The position numbers and the translations under genes were made by a program. The notes below the pieces were generated by a model. That model was not told the origin of the DNA. It saw only the letters and a program-made list of their open reading frames with translations, and ran no database searches. 64,000 bases of DNA from an uncultured Saprospiraceae bacterium (GTDB lineage: Bacteria > Bacteroidota > Bacteroidia > Chitinophagales > Saprospiraceae), in contig CALDTZ010000027.1 in NCBI GenBank assembly GCA_937924805.1, positions 1-64,000 of the forward strand, read 5' to 3'. Shown here in pieces: positions 56,322 through 64,000 of this stretch (its first letter is position 1; each line of letters opens with the position of its first letter).

Positions 56322-56325
56322 ATCT

Positions 56326-56787
56326 ATGTTTAGACTTTCGTCAAATGCAACCCTAGTACTAAAAATTTTCATTCCTACTTTTTGGACTGTATTTTTCGGA
56401 ATGCTTGTTCTCGCTATATTTATTAGTGACCATGAAGATATATTGCTATTAAACAATCCCTATGTAAAATATGGGTCCTTAGCTTTTTTTGTCTGCTTTT
56501 TTACGCTCTTTTACTTTACGATTATGACGTTAAAAAGAGTCGATATTGATCAAAACAATATTTACATTTCTAATTATTTCAAAACATACCGCTACCCTTT
56601 CAAAGATATTCTTAGAACAAAAGAAATAGATTTTGCACTATTCACGGTTCTAAAAACAGAACTAAAAAACAAAGGATCATTGGGTAAAAAATTTACCTAT
56701 ATATTAAATAAAGCAAGCTTCAATCATTATTTATCCAAGTATCCAGAAAATGCAAAATATTTTACCGGGGACTTAAATAAACAATAG
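56326..56787 (+). CDS. Hypothetical two-TM membrane protein
   Basis: From ATG 56326, 4 bp after tatC, the protein has 153 residues. Two hydrophobic helices at about 10-35 and 50-72 are followed by a C-terminal region (73-153) with VDIDQNNIYISNYFKTYRYPFKDI, a strand pattern reminiscent of small PH-like/bPH membrane domains. No family is recognised with confidence. Its 3' end overlaps the convergent porX gene by 26 bp, so the last residues are encoded opposite the porX C-terminus. The role may be linked to tatC only by position. Confidence 0.7.
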   Translation: MFRLSSNATLVLKIFIPTFWTVFFGMLVLAIFISDHEDILLLNNPYVKYGSLAFFVCFFTLFYFTIMTLKRVDIDQNNIYISNYFKTYRYPFKDILRTKEIDFALFTVLKTELKNKGSLGKKFTYILNKASFNHYLSKYPENAKYFTGDLNKQ

Positions 56788-58315
56788 GACAAATAACTTC
56801 TTCTAATGATATTCCTCCATGTTGAAAAGTATCATAATAGAACTTATTATAATGTTGATAGTTATTAGGATATAAAAAATAGTGATCTTCTTTCGCAAAA
56901 ATAAATGAAGAGCTAATGTTTGGTTTTGGAAGACCTACTTCATTTGGATTATCAAAGGAAAGAACATCATTTTTCTCAAACCTTAAATTTCTGCCTAGCT
57001 TATATCTTAGATTTGTCGTGGTTTCTCTATCACCAATAACTTTTGATGGCGTTTTTACTCGAATTGTTCCGTGATCCGTAGATATTACTAAACGAACATC
57101 TTTTTCTGCCAATTTTTGCAATGCACCCCATAATGGTGAATTTAAAAACCACGATTTTGTTAACGACCGGTAAGCTGTTTCATCTTTTGCAAGTTCTTTT
57201 AAAACTTCCATTTCTGTCCTTGCATGAGAGAGCATATCAATAAAATTATAAACAATCGCAGTGAAGTCATTATTTAATACATTCAATATATTTTCTGTTA
57301 ATTGCTTTGCCGCATTCACATTCGTTATTTTGATATATTGATTTTTAACTTTTCTCTTAAATATTCTTTCAATTTGGGCATTAAGAAAGGTTCCTTCATG
57401 CATATTTTTGCCACCTTGTTCGTGGTCGTGAACCCAGAGTTCTGGTGTTCTTTTATTTATCTCTGAAGGCAACATACCCGCAAATATTGCATTTCTACTA
57501 TACTGAGTAGATGTAGGTAATATGGAATAAAAAGAATCTTCTTTATCTATTTTAAATAACTCATTGATAATGGGTTCAATTATTTTCCATTGATCAAAAC
57601 GAAGATTATCTAGAAGCAAAAATACGGTTGGTTTATCTTCCTTAATCTGATCAGCTATTTTCTTTCGGAATAGCTCGTGACTCTGCACAGGACCATCCTC
57701 TGAAGTAATCCAATGTTTGTAATTTTTCGAAATAAATCGACTAAACTCTCTATTTGCTTCCGCTTTTTGAATACTTAAAATTTCAAAGAGACTACTATTA
57801 TCTGATTGATCTAATTTTAACTCCCACCCAATAATTTTTTTATATAAATCTACCCAAGATTCATGGTTCAGATTACTACTAATATCCAAACTTATATTCC
57901 TAAATTCCTGTTGGTAATTTTGAGCCGTTTTTTCTGATACTAATCGCTTATTATCAACTATTTTCTTTAGTGTTAGTAATATTTGATTAGGGTTTACTGG
58001 CTTGATAAGATAGTCTGCAATTTCACTACCTATGGCTTCTTCCATTATATTTTCAGCTTCATTCTTTGTAATCATGACAACTGGCAAATTAGGCTTATCA
58101 ACTTTTAATCGTTCTAATGTTTCCAACCCAGTAATACCAGGCATCGATTCATCCAAAAAAACAACATCAATCGTATTATCTTCTTTTATGATCTCAAGTG
58201 CATCATGTCCATTTGTAACCGTAACAACTTCATAGCCTTTCTTTTCAAGAAAAAACAATTGAGGTTTTAATAAGTCAATTTCATCGTCTGCCCACAGTAT
58301 TCGGATTGATGCCAT
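56762..58315 (-). CDS. porX: PorX: response regulator with PglZ-type alkaline-phosphatase domain, T9SS regulator
   Basis: The 517-residue protein joins a receiver domain (1-125; acidic pocket Asp10-Asp11-Glu12, phospho-acceptor Asp55 in VVFLDESMPG, Lys105 in LIKPV) to a helical linker and a C-terminal alkaline-phosphatase superfamily (PglZ) domain. That domain carries the metal and nucleophile regions FLLLDNLRFDQW, PTSTQYSRNAIFAG and STDHGTIRVK. This architecture and length fit PorX, which in Porphyromonas and Flavobacterium controls T9SS expression together with PorY and SigP and acts on oligonucleotides through its PglZ domain. Seven T9SS cargo genes surround it here. PorY is not adjacent; the hybrid kinase at the window start is not PorY-like as far as seen. 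Confidence 0.93.
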   Translation of the reverse strand: MASIRILWADDEIDLLKPQLFFLEKKGYEVVTVTNGHDALEIIKEDNTIDVVFLDESMPGITGLETLERLKVDKPNLPVVMITKNEAENIMEEAIGSEIADYLIKPVNPNQILLTLKKIVDNKRLVSEKTAQNYQQEFRNISLDISSNLNHESWVDLYKKIIGWELKLDQSDNSSLFEILSIQKAEANREFSRFISKNYKHWITSEDGPVQSHELFRKKIADQIKEDKPTVFLLLDNLRFDQWKIIEPIINELFKIDKEDSFYSILPTSTQYSRNAIFAGMLPSEINKRTPELWVHDHEQGGKNMHEGTFLNAQIERIFKRKVKNQYIKITNVNAAKQLTENILNVLNNDFTAIVYNFIDMLSHARTEMEVLKELAKDETAYRSLTKSWFLNSPLWGALQKLAEKDVRLVISTDHGTIRVKTPSKVIGDRETTTNLRYKLGRNLRFEKNDVLSFDNPNEVGLPKPNISSSFIFAKEDHYFLYPNNYQHYNKFYYDTFQHGGISLEEVICPIVYLSPR

Positions 58316-58442
58316 AAATATTATTTATTTTAATTTATTTGATAAAGTTCTATTTAATCTACGGATAATTGATTATTTCGTATAATTAAATTTTAAGAGA
58401 TAACAATTAACGATCGTAAATCTTACATTATTTCCTACACCT

Positions 58443-59639
58443 ATGAATAAGAAGAAATTATTTAATGATCCGATTTATGGCTTTATTACATTTTCAGATG
58501 ATATCCTTTATGATATCATTGATCATCCTAATTTCCAAAGGTTGAGAAGAATTTCACAATTAGGATTAACAAATTACGTGTACCCTGGAGCTACTCATAC
58601 CCGATTCCATCATTCCTTGGGTGCCTGCCATTTGATGCATAAAGCTTTGAATACATTATTATATAAAGGTGTATCTATAACTAAAGAAGAGATCCTAGGT
58701 GCAAAATTAGCAATCTTACTCCATGATATAGGACATGGGCCATTTTCGCATGTACTTGAAAATACGTTGGTAAAAACCTCCCATGAAGAAATATCTCTAG
58801 CTATTATGCAAAAGTTGAACAAACAATTTAGCGGACAATTAGATGTTTGTATCTCTATTTTTAAGAAAGAGTACCCAAAAACATTTTTATCACAACTTGT
58901 TTCTGGGGAATTAGACGTAGATCGACTAGATTATTTAACAAGAGATAGTTTTTATACCGGCGTTGCAGAAGGAATTATTGGATATGATAGAATATTGCAA
59001 ATGATCAATGTTCACGAAGGAAAATTGGTGGTAGAGGAAAAAGGTAAATATTCTATAGAAAAATTTCTGCTTGCTCGCAAAATTATGTTTGGTCAAGTCT
59101 ATTTACATAAAACTGTTATCGCAGCTGATCAGATGTTAATTAGCTTTCTTGAAAGGTATAAAGAGTTGTATAATATTGGAAAAATCAAAGAAAATAATAC
59201 CTTTACATCACTATTTGACTTATATGTAAATAATTTACAATCATTAGATACATTTGTGCTGATCGATGATGTAGATATTTTGTATCTAATTAAAAGGTGT
59301 GCTAAACATTCAGACGACGAAATATTAAAATTTCTCTCTAAAGGGTTGTTAAATAGACACTTATTTAAGATTAAAATATCGGACACTCCATTTGATAGTG
59401 ACTTTGTTAAACAAGTCCGTCAGAAAGTTAGTGAAAAGTTAAATCTACCAAATGATAATACCGTAGATTTTCTTGTTAGAACCGGAATAGAAACTAGTAA
59501 TACAAATAAAAGTAAAGACGAAATTTGTATATTAGATAAAACGAAAAGCGTAAAACCAGTCTCAGAGTATCTCTTGAATCTCTCCATGGGAGCTAATATT
59601 AATAAATATTACCTAAGCTACCCTCGAATTTTTCAATAG
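58443..59639 (+). CDS. HD-domain phosphohydrolase (dGTPase-like family)
   Basis: The 398-residue protein carries the HD-domain metal set in order: H near residue 58 in TRFHHSLGACH, HD in LLHDIGHGPFSH (about 98-109) and D in VDRLDYLTRD (about 165), within a fold resembling SpoT/dGTP triphosphohydrolase-type enzymes (DPIYGFITFSDDILYDIIDHPNFQRLRR start). It probably hydrolyses a phosphorylated nucleotide; the substrate is unknown. The N-terminal opening and the length fit the YwfO-like group. It is transcribed away from porX with a 127-bp gap and is followed by the 23-residue-repeat gene after 67 bp. Confidence 0.88.
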   Translation: MNKKKLFNDPIYGFITFSDDILYDIIDHPNFQRLRRISQLGLTNYVYPGATHTRFHHSLGACHLMHKALNTLLYKGVSITKEEILGAKLAILLHDIGHGPFSHVLENTLVKTSHEEISLAIMQKLNKQFSGQLDVCISIFKKEYPKTFLSQLVSGELDVDRLDYLTRDSFYTGVAEGIIGYDRILQMINVHEGKLVVEEKGKYSIEKFLLARKIMFGQVYLHKTVIAADQMLISFLERYKELYNIGKIKENNTFTSLFDLYVNNLQSLDTFVLIDDVDILYLIKRCAKHSDDEILKFLSKGLLNRHLFKIKISDTPFDSDFVKQVRQKVSEKLNLPNDNTVDFLVRTGIETSNTNKSKDEICILDKTKSVKPVSEYLLNLSMGANINKYYLSYPRIFQ

Positions 59640-59664
59640 CTCCACGGCTGTTTTAAGCATTTTA

Positions 59665-59672
59665 TATTTTTG
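59665..59672 (+). promoter_or_regulatory. Candidate -7 promoter element for the repeat-rich OmpA/PGBD gene
   Basis: TATTTTTG fits TAnnTTTG, predicting a start near 59679 and a 27-nt leader to the ATG at 59707. No -33 TTG at correct spacing. Confidence 0.35.
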
Positions 59673-59706
59673 TAATTAAATTTTATTATTAAACCGTAAT
59701 TAAATC

Positions 59707-62700
59707 ATGAGGAAACTTAACTCGATTTTAACATCATTGTTGGTGATGTTGGCTATAACGGCCTATGCTCAGCCAGAGTCTGGAATGCCTTCAGAACCAG
59801 GAAAGTGTTACGCAAAATGTCTTATTCAAGATGTGTACGAAACTGTAACTGAAGAAATTCAAACTCAAGCAGCTTCCACAAGAGTTAATATTGTTGCAGA
59901 ACAATATGAAACTGTTACCGAAGAAGTACTAGCTAAAGAAGCTGGAACAACTTTATCTACTGCGCCAGCTCAATTTGAAACTATTTCAGAAGAAGTGCTT
60001 AAAAAAGAAGCTTCTACTGTTCTTCAAGTTGTACCTGCTCAGTACGAAACAATTACTGAAGAAGTTTTAACTAAAGAAGCATCTACAGCATTATCTGCTG
60101 TTCCTGCTCAGTACGAAACGATTTCAGAAGAAGTATTAGCTAAAGAAGCTTCTACTATTTTATCAGTAACACAACCTCAATTTGAGACTGTAACTGAAGA
60201 AGTATTAACGAAAGATGCAGGAAAAACTGTAACTCCAGTTGCTGCTCAATTCGAATCTGTTAGTGAACAAGTGTTAGCTAAAGAACTAGCTCCAACGCTT
60301 ACTGCTACAAGTGCACAATTTGAAACAGTAACAGAAGAAGTACTTTTAAAGGAAGCTTATACTGAACTTAGAATCGTTCCTGCTCAATTTGAGACAGTGA
60401 CAGAAGAAGTTTTAGTACAGGATTCTTACGAAACTATCCAAGTAGTACCAGCTGTTTATGAAACATTAACAGAAGAAGTACTTGCTAAAGATGCTTACAC
60501 TACTGTACAAACGATTCCAGCAGTTACTGATTTGAATGGTTTATTAAACATGGCTAATAGCGGTGGAAACACAGTTGTTATCTCCGCAGGTGGAAGAATC
60601 GTTGGTGGTGACGGATTTGGTGGATCAGGAAATGGTTCAAACAATGGTAACGGAACTGGAAATGGTTCTGGTAATGGTTCAAACAACGGAAACGGTGTTG
60701 GTGGCGGAGTAGCTCCTAACTCTGGAAACGGAACATTTACAAGAGTTTTCACATCAGAAGAAATTGCAGCAATCAAAAGCCTACAAGGATCAAACGCAAC
60801 ATTAAGTGCAGATCAATATGGTAATGTATATGCTACAATGTCTGAGCAAGTACTAGAAAAAGATGGATATAATACTCTATCTGTAATTGCAGCTCAATAC
60901 GAAACAATAAGTGAAGAAGTATTAGTTAAAGAAGCTTCATCTTCAATCAGAACGATTCCTGCTGTGTATGAAACAGTAACAGAAGAAGTTCTTGAGAAAG
61001 AAGCATCTACGATTATTACAACGGTACCTGCTGTATACGAAACAGTAACAGAAGAGGTAATGGAAAAAGAAGCTTATAATACTTTATCAGTCGTTCCTGC
61101 TCAATATGAGTCAGTAAGCGAAGAAGTATTAGTTAAAGAAGCTGGATCTAGAATCGAAAAGCAACCAGCTAAATATGAGACGCAAACAGAAACAATTGTT
61201 ACTGCTCCTGCATCTCAACGATGGGAAAAGAAGAAAGCGGACAAAAACTGTCTTTCTGCAGATCCTAACGATTGTTTAGTATGGTGTTTAGTTGAAATCC
61301 CACAGCAAACACGAACAATCTCTAAGCAAGTTAGAGTTGGTTGTGCTGACGGATATCAAGATATGGGAAGCGATTGTGTAAGAACAATTGAAGTACCTGC
61401 TCAATACAAAACTAGAACATACCAAAGATTAGTATCACCAGCTACAACTACATCTGTAGAAGTACCTGCTAAATATGGTACTAGATCTTACCAAAGATTA
61501 GTAACACCTGCAACTACAAATTCTGTAGAAGTACCTGCTAAATATGGTACTAGATCTTACCAAAGATTGGTAACCCCTGCTACTTCTGAGTCAGTAGAAA
61601 TACCAGCTAAATATACGACAAGAACTTACCAACGATTATCTAGCCCAGCAACAACAACTTCAAATGATGTTGCCGCTAAATATGGTACAAGAACATACCA
61701 GAGACTAATTTTCTCTGCTGCAACTGCAACTGTAAACATTGATGCTCAATACCAAACTAGATCTTACCAGCGAGTAGCTACTCCTGCAACATCTACATCA
61801 ACTACAGTACCAGCAAGATACGAAACTAGAACTTATTCTAGATTAGCATCTCCAGCAACTACTGAAACGGTAACTATCCCAGCTAAATATGGTACAAGAT
61901 CTTACAAAAGATTAGTATCAGGTGCTGCGGTTAAAGAAGGACCATGTGGTGCGACAGGAAGTAGTTCAACTAACTTAGCTGTAAACTTCGAATCAGGATC
62001 AGCAGTACTTACAAGTTCTTCAAGTGGAGAAATTGCAAGAGTTGCAAGTATGCTTAAAAGTTCAGGTGAATCTGCAAGAATTGTAGGACATACTGATAGC
62101 GATGGTTCAGAAGCAAGCAACATGGATCTTTCAACAAGAAGAGCTAAGGCTGTATACGATGCTTTAGTAGCTCAAGGTGTATCTGCTTCACAATTAAGTT
62201 CTAACGGTATGGGTGAATCTAGCCCAATCGCAAGTAACGGAACGGCAGCAGGAAAGAGACAAAATAGAAGAACAGAAATGATTACTAGCGGTGGATCAAG
62301 CACAGGTGGTGGAGATTGTAATGTATACACTACAAGAACATACCAAAGACTTGTAAGCCCTGCAACGTATACTGAAACTGATATTCCAGCTAAATACGGA
62401 ACTAGATCTTACCAAAGATTATCTTCGCCTGCAACTACAAATTCAGTAGATGTACCGGCTAAATATGAAACTAGATCTTACCAAAGATTAGCTTCACCAG
62501 CAACAACTACTTCAGTTGATATTCCTGCAACGTACGGAACTAGATCTTACCAAAGATTGGCTTCACCTGCAACAACTACTTCTTCTGAAATAGCTGCTCA
62601 GTATGGAACTAGATCTTACCAAAGATTAGCTTCACCTGCAACAACGAATTCAAGTGAAATACCTGCTAAATATGAAACTAGATCTTACCAAAGACTAGCT

Positions 62701-63006
62701 TCACCAGCAACTACAAATTCAAGTGAAATACCTGCTAAATACCAAACAATCTCTAAGAGACAATTGGCTCAAGCTGGTGGATTTACTGAGTGGAAAGAAG
62801 TTGTATGTGACGGTGATGTAACTACTGAACTAGTAAGAAGAGTACAAAATGCTCTTATCTCTAGAGGTTATAGCGTTGGAACAGGAGGAGCTGATAACTC
62901 AATGGGACCATCAACTAAAGCTGCTTTAGTTAAATTCCAGAAAGATAACGGTCTTCCAATAGGACAATTAGACTACGAAACATTGAGAGCATTAGGCATT
63001 CAATAA
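59707..63006 (+). CDS. Envelope protein of two 23-residue repeat families flanking an OmpA domain, with C-terminal peptidoglycan-binding domain
   Basis: The 1,099-residue protein has a signal peptide (1-21, ending YAQ). Residues 43-272 are ten repeats of the A type, QYETVTEEVLxKEASTxLxxVPA. A Gly/Asn/Ser linker (about 300-345) and five more A repeats (374-488) follow, then a Cys-containing segment (489-565). Eight B repeats, KYGTRSYQRLVSPATTxSVEVPA, occupy about 566-749. The OmpA C-terminal domain (about 757-858) has GHTDSDG and DLSTRRA, the diaminopimelate-binding Asp and Arg. Six further B repeats (873-1010) precede a PG_binding_1 domain (about 1036-1098). A and B repeats share the 23-residue period and the xYxT...PA frame. 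I infer an outer-membrane or periplasmic wall-anchored fibre. A terminator follows the gene. Confidence 0.9.
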   Translation: MRKLNSILTSLLVMLAITAYAQPESGMPSEPGKCYAKCLIQDVYETVTEEIQTQAASTRVNIVAEQYETVTEEVLAKEAGTTLSTAPAQFETISEEVLKKEASTVLQVVPAQYETITEEVLTKEASTALSAVPAQYETISEEVLAKEASTILSVTQPQFETVTEEVLTKDAGKTVTPVAAQFESVSEQVLAKELAPTLTATSAQFETVTEEVLLKEAYTELRIVPAQFETVTEEVLVQDSYETIQVVPAVYETLTEEVLAKDAYTTVQTIPAVTDLNGLLNMANSGGNTVVISAGGRIVGGDGFGGSGNGSNNGNGTGNGSGNGSNNGNGVGGGVAPNSGNGTFTRVFTSEEIAAIKSLQGSNATLSADQYGNVYATMSEQVLEKDGYNTLSVIAAQYETISEEVLVKEASSSIRTIPAVYETVTEEVLEKEASTIITTVPAVYETVTEEVMEKEAYNTLSVVPAQYESVSEEVLVKEAGSRIEKQPAKYETQTETIVTAPASQRWEKKKADKNCLSADPNDCLVWCLVEIPQQTRTISKQVRVGCADGYQDMGSDCVRTIEVPAQYKTRTYQRLVSPATTTSVEVPAKYGTRSYQRLVTPATTNSVEVPAKYGTRSYQRLVTPATSESVEIPAKYTTRTYQRLSSPATTTSNDVAAKYGTRTYQRLIFSAATATVNIDAQYQTRSYQRVATPATSTSTTVPARYETRTYSRLASPATTETVTIPAKYGTRSYKRLVSGAAVKEGPCGATGSSSTNLAVNFESGSAVLTSSSSGEIARVASMLKSSGESARIVGHTDSDGSEASNMDLSTRRAKAVYDALVAQGVSASQLSSNGMGESSPIASNGTAAGKRQNRRTEMITSGGSSTGGGDCNVYTTRTYQRLVSPATYTETDIPAKYGTRSYQRLSSPATTNSVDVPAKYETRSYQRLASPATTTSVDIPATYGTRSYQRLASPATTTSSEIAAQYGTRSYQRLASPATTNSSEIPAKYETRSYQRLASPATTNSSEIPAKYQTISKRQLAQAGGFTEWKEVVCDGDVTTELVRRVQNALISRGYSVGTGGADNSMGPSTKAALVKFQKDNGLPIGQLDYETLRALGIQ
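59833..60522 (+). repeat. Ten tandem 69-bp A-type repeats (acidic QYETVTEEVL units)
   Basis: Ten units of exactly 23 codons with consensus QYETVTEEVLxKEASTxLxxVPA. Five more identical-period units occur at 60826-61170 after a Gly/Asn-rich linker. Typical units carry a net charge of about -3. Confidence 0.9.
60826..61170 (+). repeat. Five further A-type 69-bp repeats
   Basis: Units begin with VYATMSEQVLEKDGYNTL (diverged) and end with QYESVSEEVLVKEAGSRI, again 23 codons each. They resume the same register as the first A block despite the intervening linker. Confidence 0.88.
61402..61953 (+). repeat. Eight tandem 69-bp B-type repeats (basic KYGTRSYQRL units)
   Basis: Consensus KYGTRSYQRLVSPATTxSVEVPA, 23 codons, net charge about +2. 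The core nucleotides around ACTAGATCTTACCAAAGATT recur almost unchanged. The last unit is degenerate and leads into the OmpA domain. Confidence 0.9.
62323..62736 (+). repeat. Six further B-type 69-bp repeats after the OmpA domain
   Basis: Six in-register copies; the last two differ by very few nucleotides, showing recent duplication or gene conversion. A partial seventh unit (KYQTISKRQLAQAGG) leads into the peptidoglycan-binding domain. Confidence 0.9.
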
Positions 63007-63031
63007 TAGATAATAGTAAAATTTACTATAC

Positions 63032-63065
63032 AAAAACCCTCGCTTCTTGAAGCGGGGGTTTTTTT
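63032..63065 (+). terminator. Rho-independent terminator after the repeat-rich OmpA/PGBD gene
   Basis: A GC-rich hairpin, AACCCTCGCTT with AAGCGGGGGTT (one T-G wobble) around a CTTG loop, is followed by a run of Ts. It separates this gene from glyA. Confidence 0.88.
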
Positions 63066-63127
63066 ATTTACCTATACTTTGTCCTATTAAAATGTTTCCT
63101 ATTTTTATAGCAATTAAACATTAGATT

Positions 63128-64000
63128 TTGAGAGACCAAAGAATATTTGATTTAATAGGTGAAGAAGTAAATAGACAAACAAAAGGCGTAGAACTTATTG
63201 CATCCGAAAACTACGTAAGTAGACAAGTAATGGAAGCCATGGGCTCTGAACTTACAAATAAATATGCTGAAGGCTATCCAGGAAAAAGATATTATGGTGG
63301 TTGCGAAATAATAGATCAGGTCGAAAGTCTTGCAATAGAACGATTAAAATCTCTTTTCGGGGCTTCATACGCAAATGTCCAACCTCATTCGGGTGCTCAA
63401 GCAAATGCAGCTATATTCCTATCATGCCTACAACCAGGAGATACTATTCTAGGTTTTAATCTATCTCATGGTGGGCATCTTTCACACGGATCTACTGTTA
63501 ATTATTCTGGTAAAGTATACGATCCTATCTTCTATGGTGTCGAAGAAGATACAGGCATCATTGATATGAATAAGGTCGACACACTTGCCAAGCTTCATAA
63601 ACCAAAAATGATTATTTGTGGTGCTTCTGCATATTCACAGGATTGGGATTACAAAACCTTTCGACGCATAGCAGATAGCATAGGTGCTATATTATTAGCT
63701 GATATCTCTCACCCTGCTGGTCTAATTTCTAAAGGTTTGTTAAATGACCCAATACCACATTGTCATATCGTAAGCTCAACCACCCATAAAACACTTCGAG
63801 GACCTAGAGGTGGTGTTATTATGATGGGAGAAGATTTCGAAAATCCTTGGAATAAAAAAACGAAAAAAGGAAATCCGATTAAAATGTCTTCAATCTTAAA
63901 TAGTGGTGTATTTCCTGGAATGCAAGGTGGTCCACTAGAACACATTATTGCATCAAAAGCAATCGCTTTTTATGAAGCTTTACAACCTAGTTATGAAGCA
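63128..64000 (+). CDS. glyA: Serine hydroxymethyltransferase, 5' part (runs off window end)
   Basis: GlyA interconverts serine and glycine and charges tetrahydrofolate with a one-carbon unit, using PLP. The 291 codons visible show the family signatures: [41 protein letters not shown], the [10 protein letters not shown] motif, [11 protein letters not shown], and the PLP-binding Lys in [14 protein letters not shown]. The start is a TTG (63128): an in-frame TAG lies two codons upstream and no ATG precedes the conserved [12 protein letters not shown]. About 130 further residues are expected beyond the window. The strong terminator upstream means it has its own promoter, which I could not place with confidence. 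Confidence 0.95.
   Translation, partial: MRDQRIFDLIGEEVNRQTKGVELIASENYVSRQVMEAMGSELTNKYAEGYPGKRYYGGCEIIDQVESLAIERLKSLFGASYANVQPHSGAQANAAIFLSCLQPGDTILGFNLSHGGHLSHGSTVNYSGKVYDPIFYGVEEDTGIIDMNKVDTLAKLHKPKMIICGASAYSQDWDYKTFRRIADSIGAILLADISHPAGLISKGLLNDPIPHCHIVSSTTHKTLRGPRGGVIMMGEDFENPWNKKTKKGNPIKMSSILNSGVFPGMQGGPLEHIIASKAIAFYEALQPSYEA

Noticed and set aside
56281..56325. TTG start for the membrane protein after tatC, overlapping the tatC 3' end
   Set aside because: ATG at 56326, 4 bp after the tatC stop, gives a normal membrane-protein N-terminus; the extension adds only a charged segment.
59707..63006. Repeat arrays considered as a CRISPR array
   Set aside because: The 69-bp units are in-frame coding repeats with no unique spacers, and no cas genes are present.

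Overview
The window is chromosomal DNA from a low-GC member of the Bacteroidota, most likely the Saprospiria/Chitinophagia side of the phylum. Several lines of evidence agree: seven proteins end in type IX secretion (T9SS) sorting domains, the T9SS regulator PorX is present, promoters carry the phylum-specific -7 element TAnnTTTG, Shine-Dalgarno sequences are mostly absent, and the fabH-efp-accB-accC cluster and the TIGR03643/photolyase/DUF2256 cluster are typical of the phylum. No rRNA, tRNA, CRISPR array, prophage or insertion sequence was seen. The genus cannot be named from sequence reading alone.

Layout. 1-11.5 kb: the 3' end of a hybrid histidine kinase, then two minus-strand T9SS cargo genes (a nuclease-like protein with eight MopE-type metal-binding repeats, and a 2,633-residue adhesin with 19 SdrD-B-like repeats). 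11.7-15.0 kb: glycosyltransferase, SDR epimerase and anmK (cell-wall sugar recycling), all minus. 15.2-22.4 kb: a plus-strand operon of TetR regulator, TolC-like channel, lipoprotein adaptor, RND pump and pdxH. 22.6-25.8 kb: a DAHP synthase/chorismate mutase fusion and a hipBA toxin-antitoxin pair with its own operator-like promoter. 26.0-30.1 kb: a photobiology operon (TIGR03643 protein, two photolyase/cryptochrome proteins, flavin reductase and a 44-residue DUF2256 zinc-ribbon protein), the last four overlapping. 30.2-41.4 kb: three more T9SS cargo genes. 41.4-46.7 kb: ABC exporter, accC, accB, efp and fabH (minus). 47-54 kb: a thioredoxin-SPOR fusion, an SprB-repeat T9SS cargo, a DUF1573 lipoprotein and a LamG-like T9SS cargo. 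54-59.6 kb: YbaB, a Ca2+/Na+ antiporter, tatC, a small membrane protein, porX and an HD-domain hydrolase. 59.7-63.0 kb: an unusual 1,099-residue envelope protein built from two 23-residue repeat families around an OmpA domain, ending in a peptidoglycan-binding domain. 63.1-64 kb: the 5' part of glyA.

How the genes fit together. About 26.6 kb (roughly 42%) encodes exported T9SS cargo. Type A sorting tails are on 723-3452, 3607-11508, 34394-40183 and 40319-41419; type B (gliding-associated) tails are on 30172-34317, 48148-51927 and 52931-54127. PorX, a known regulator of that secretion system, lies among them. The envelope theme continues with the OmpA/PGBD protein, the SPOR fusion, AnmK, TatC, the RND pump and the MsbA-like exporter. 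The strongest candidates for new biology are the 23-residue-repeat OmpA/PGBD protein (59707-63006), the tri-cysteine-repeat surface protein (34394-40183), and the photolyase operon whose FeS-type member appears to have lost its iron-sulfur cysteines.
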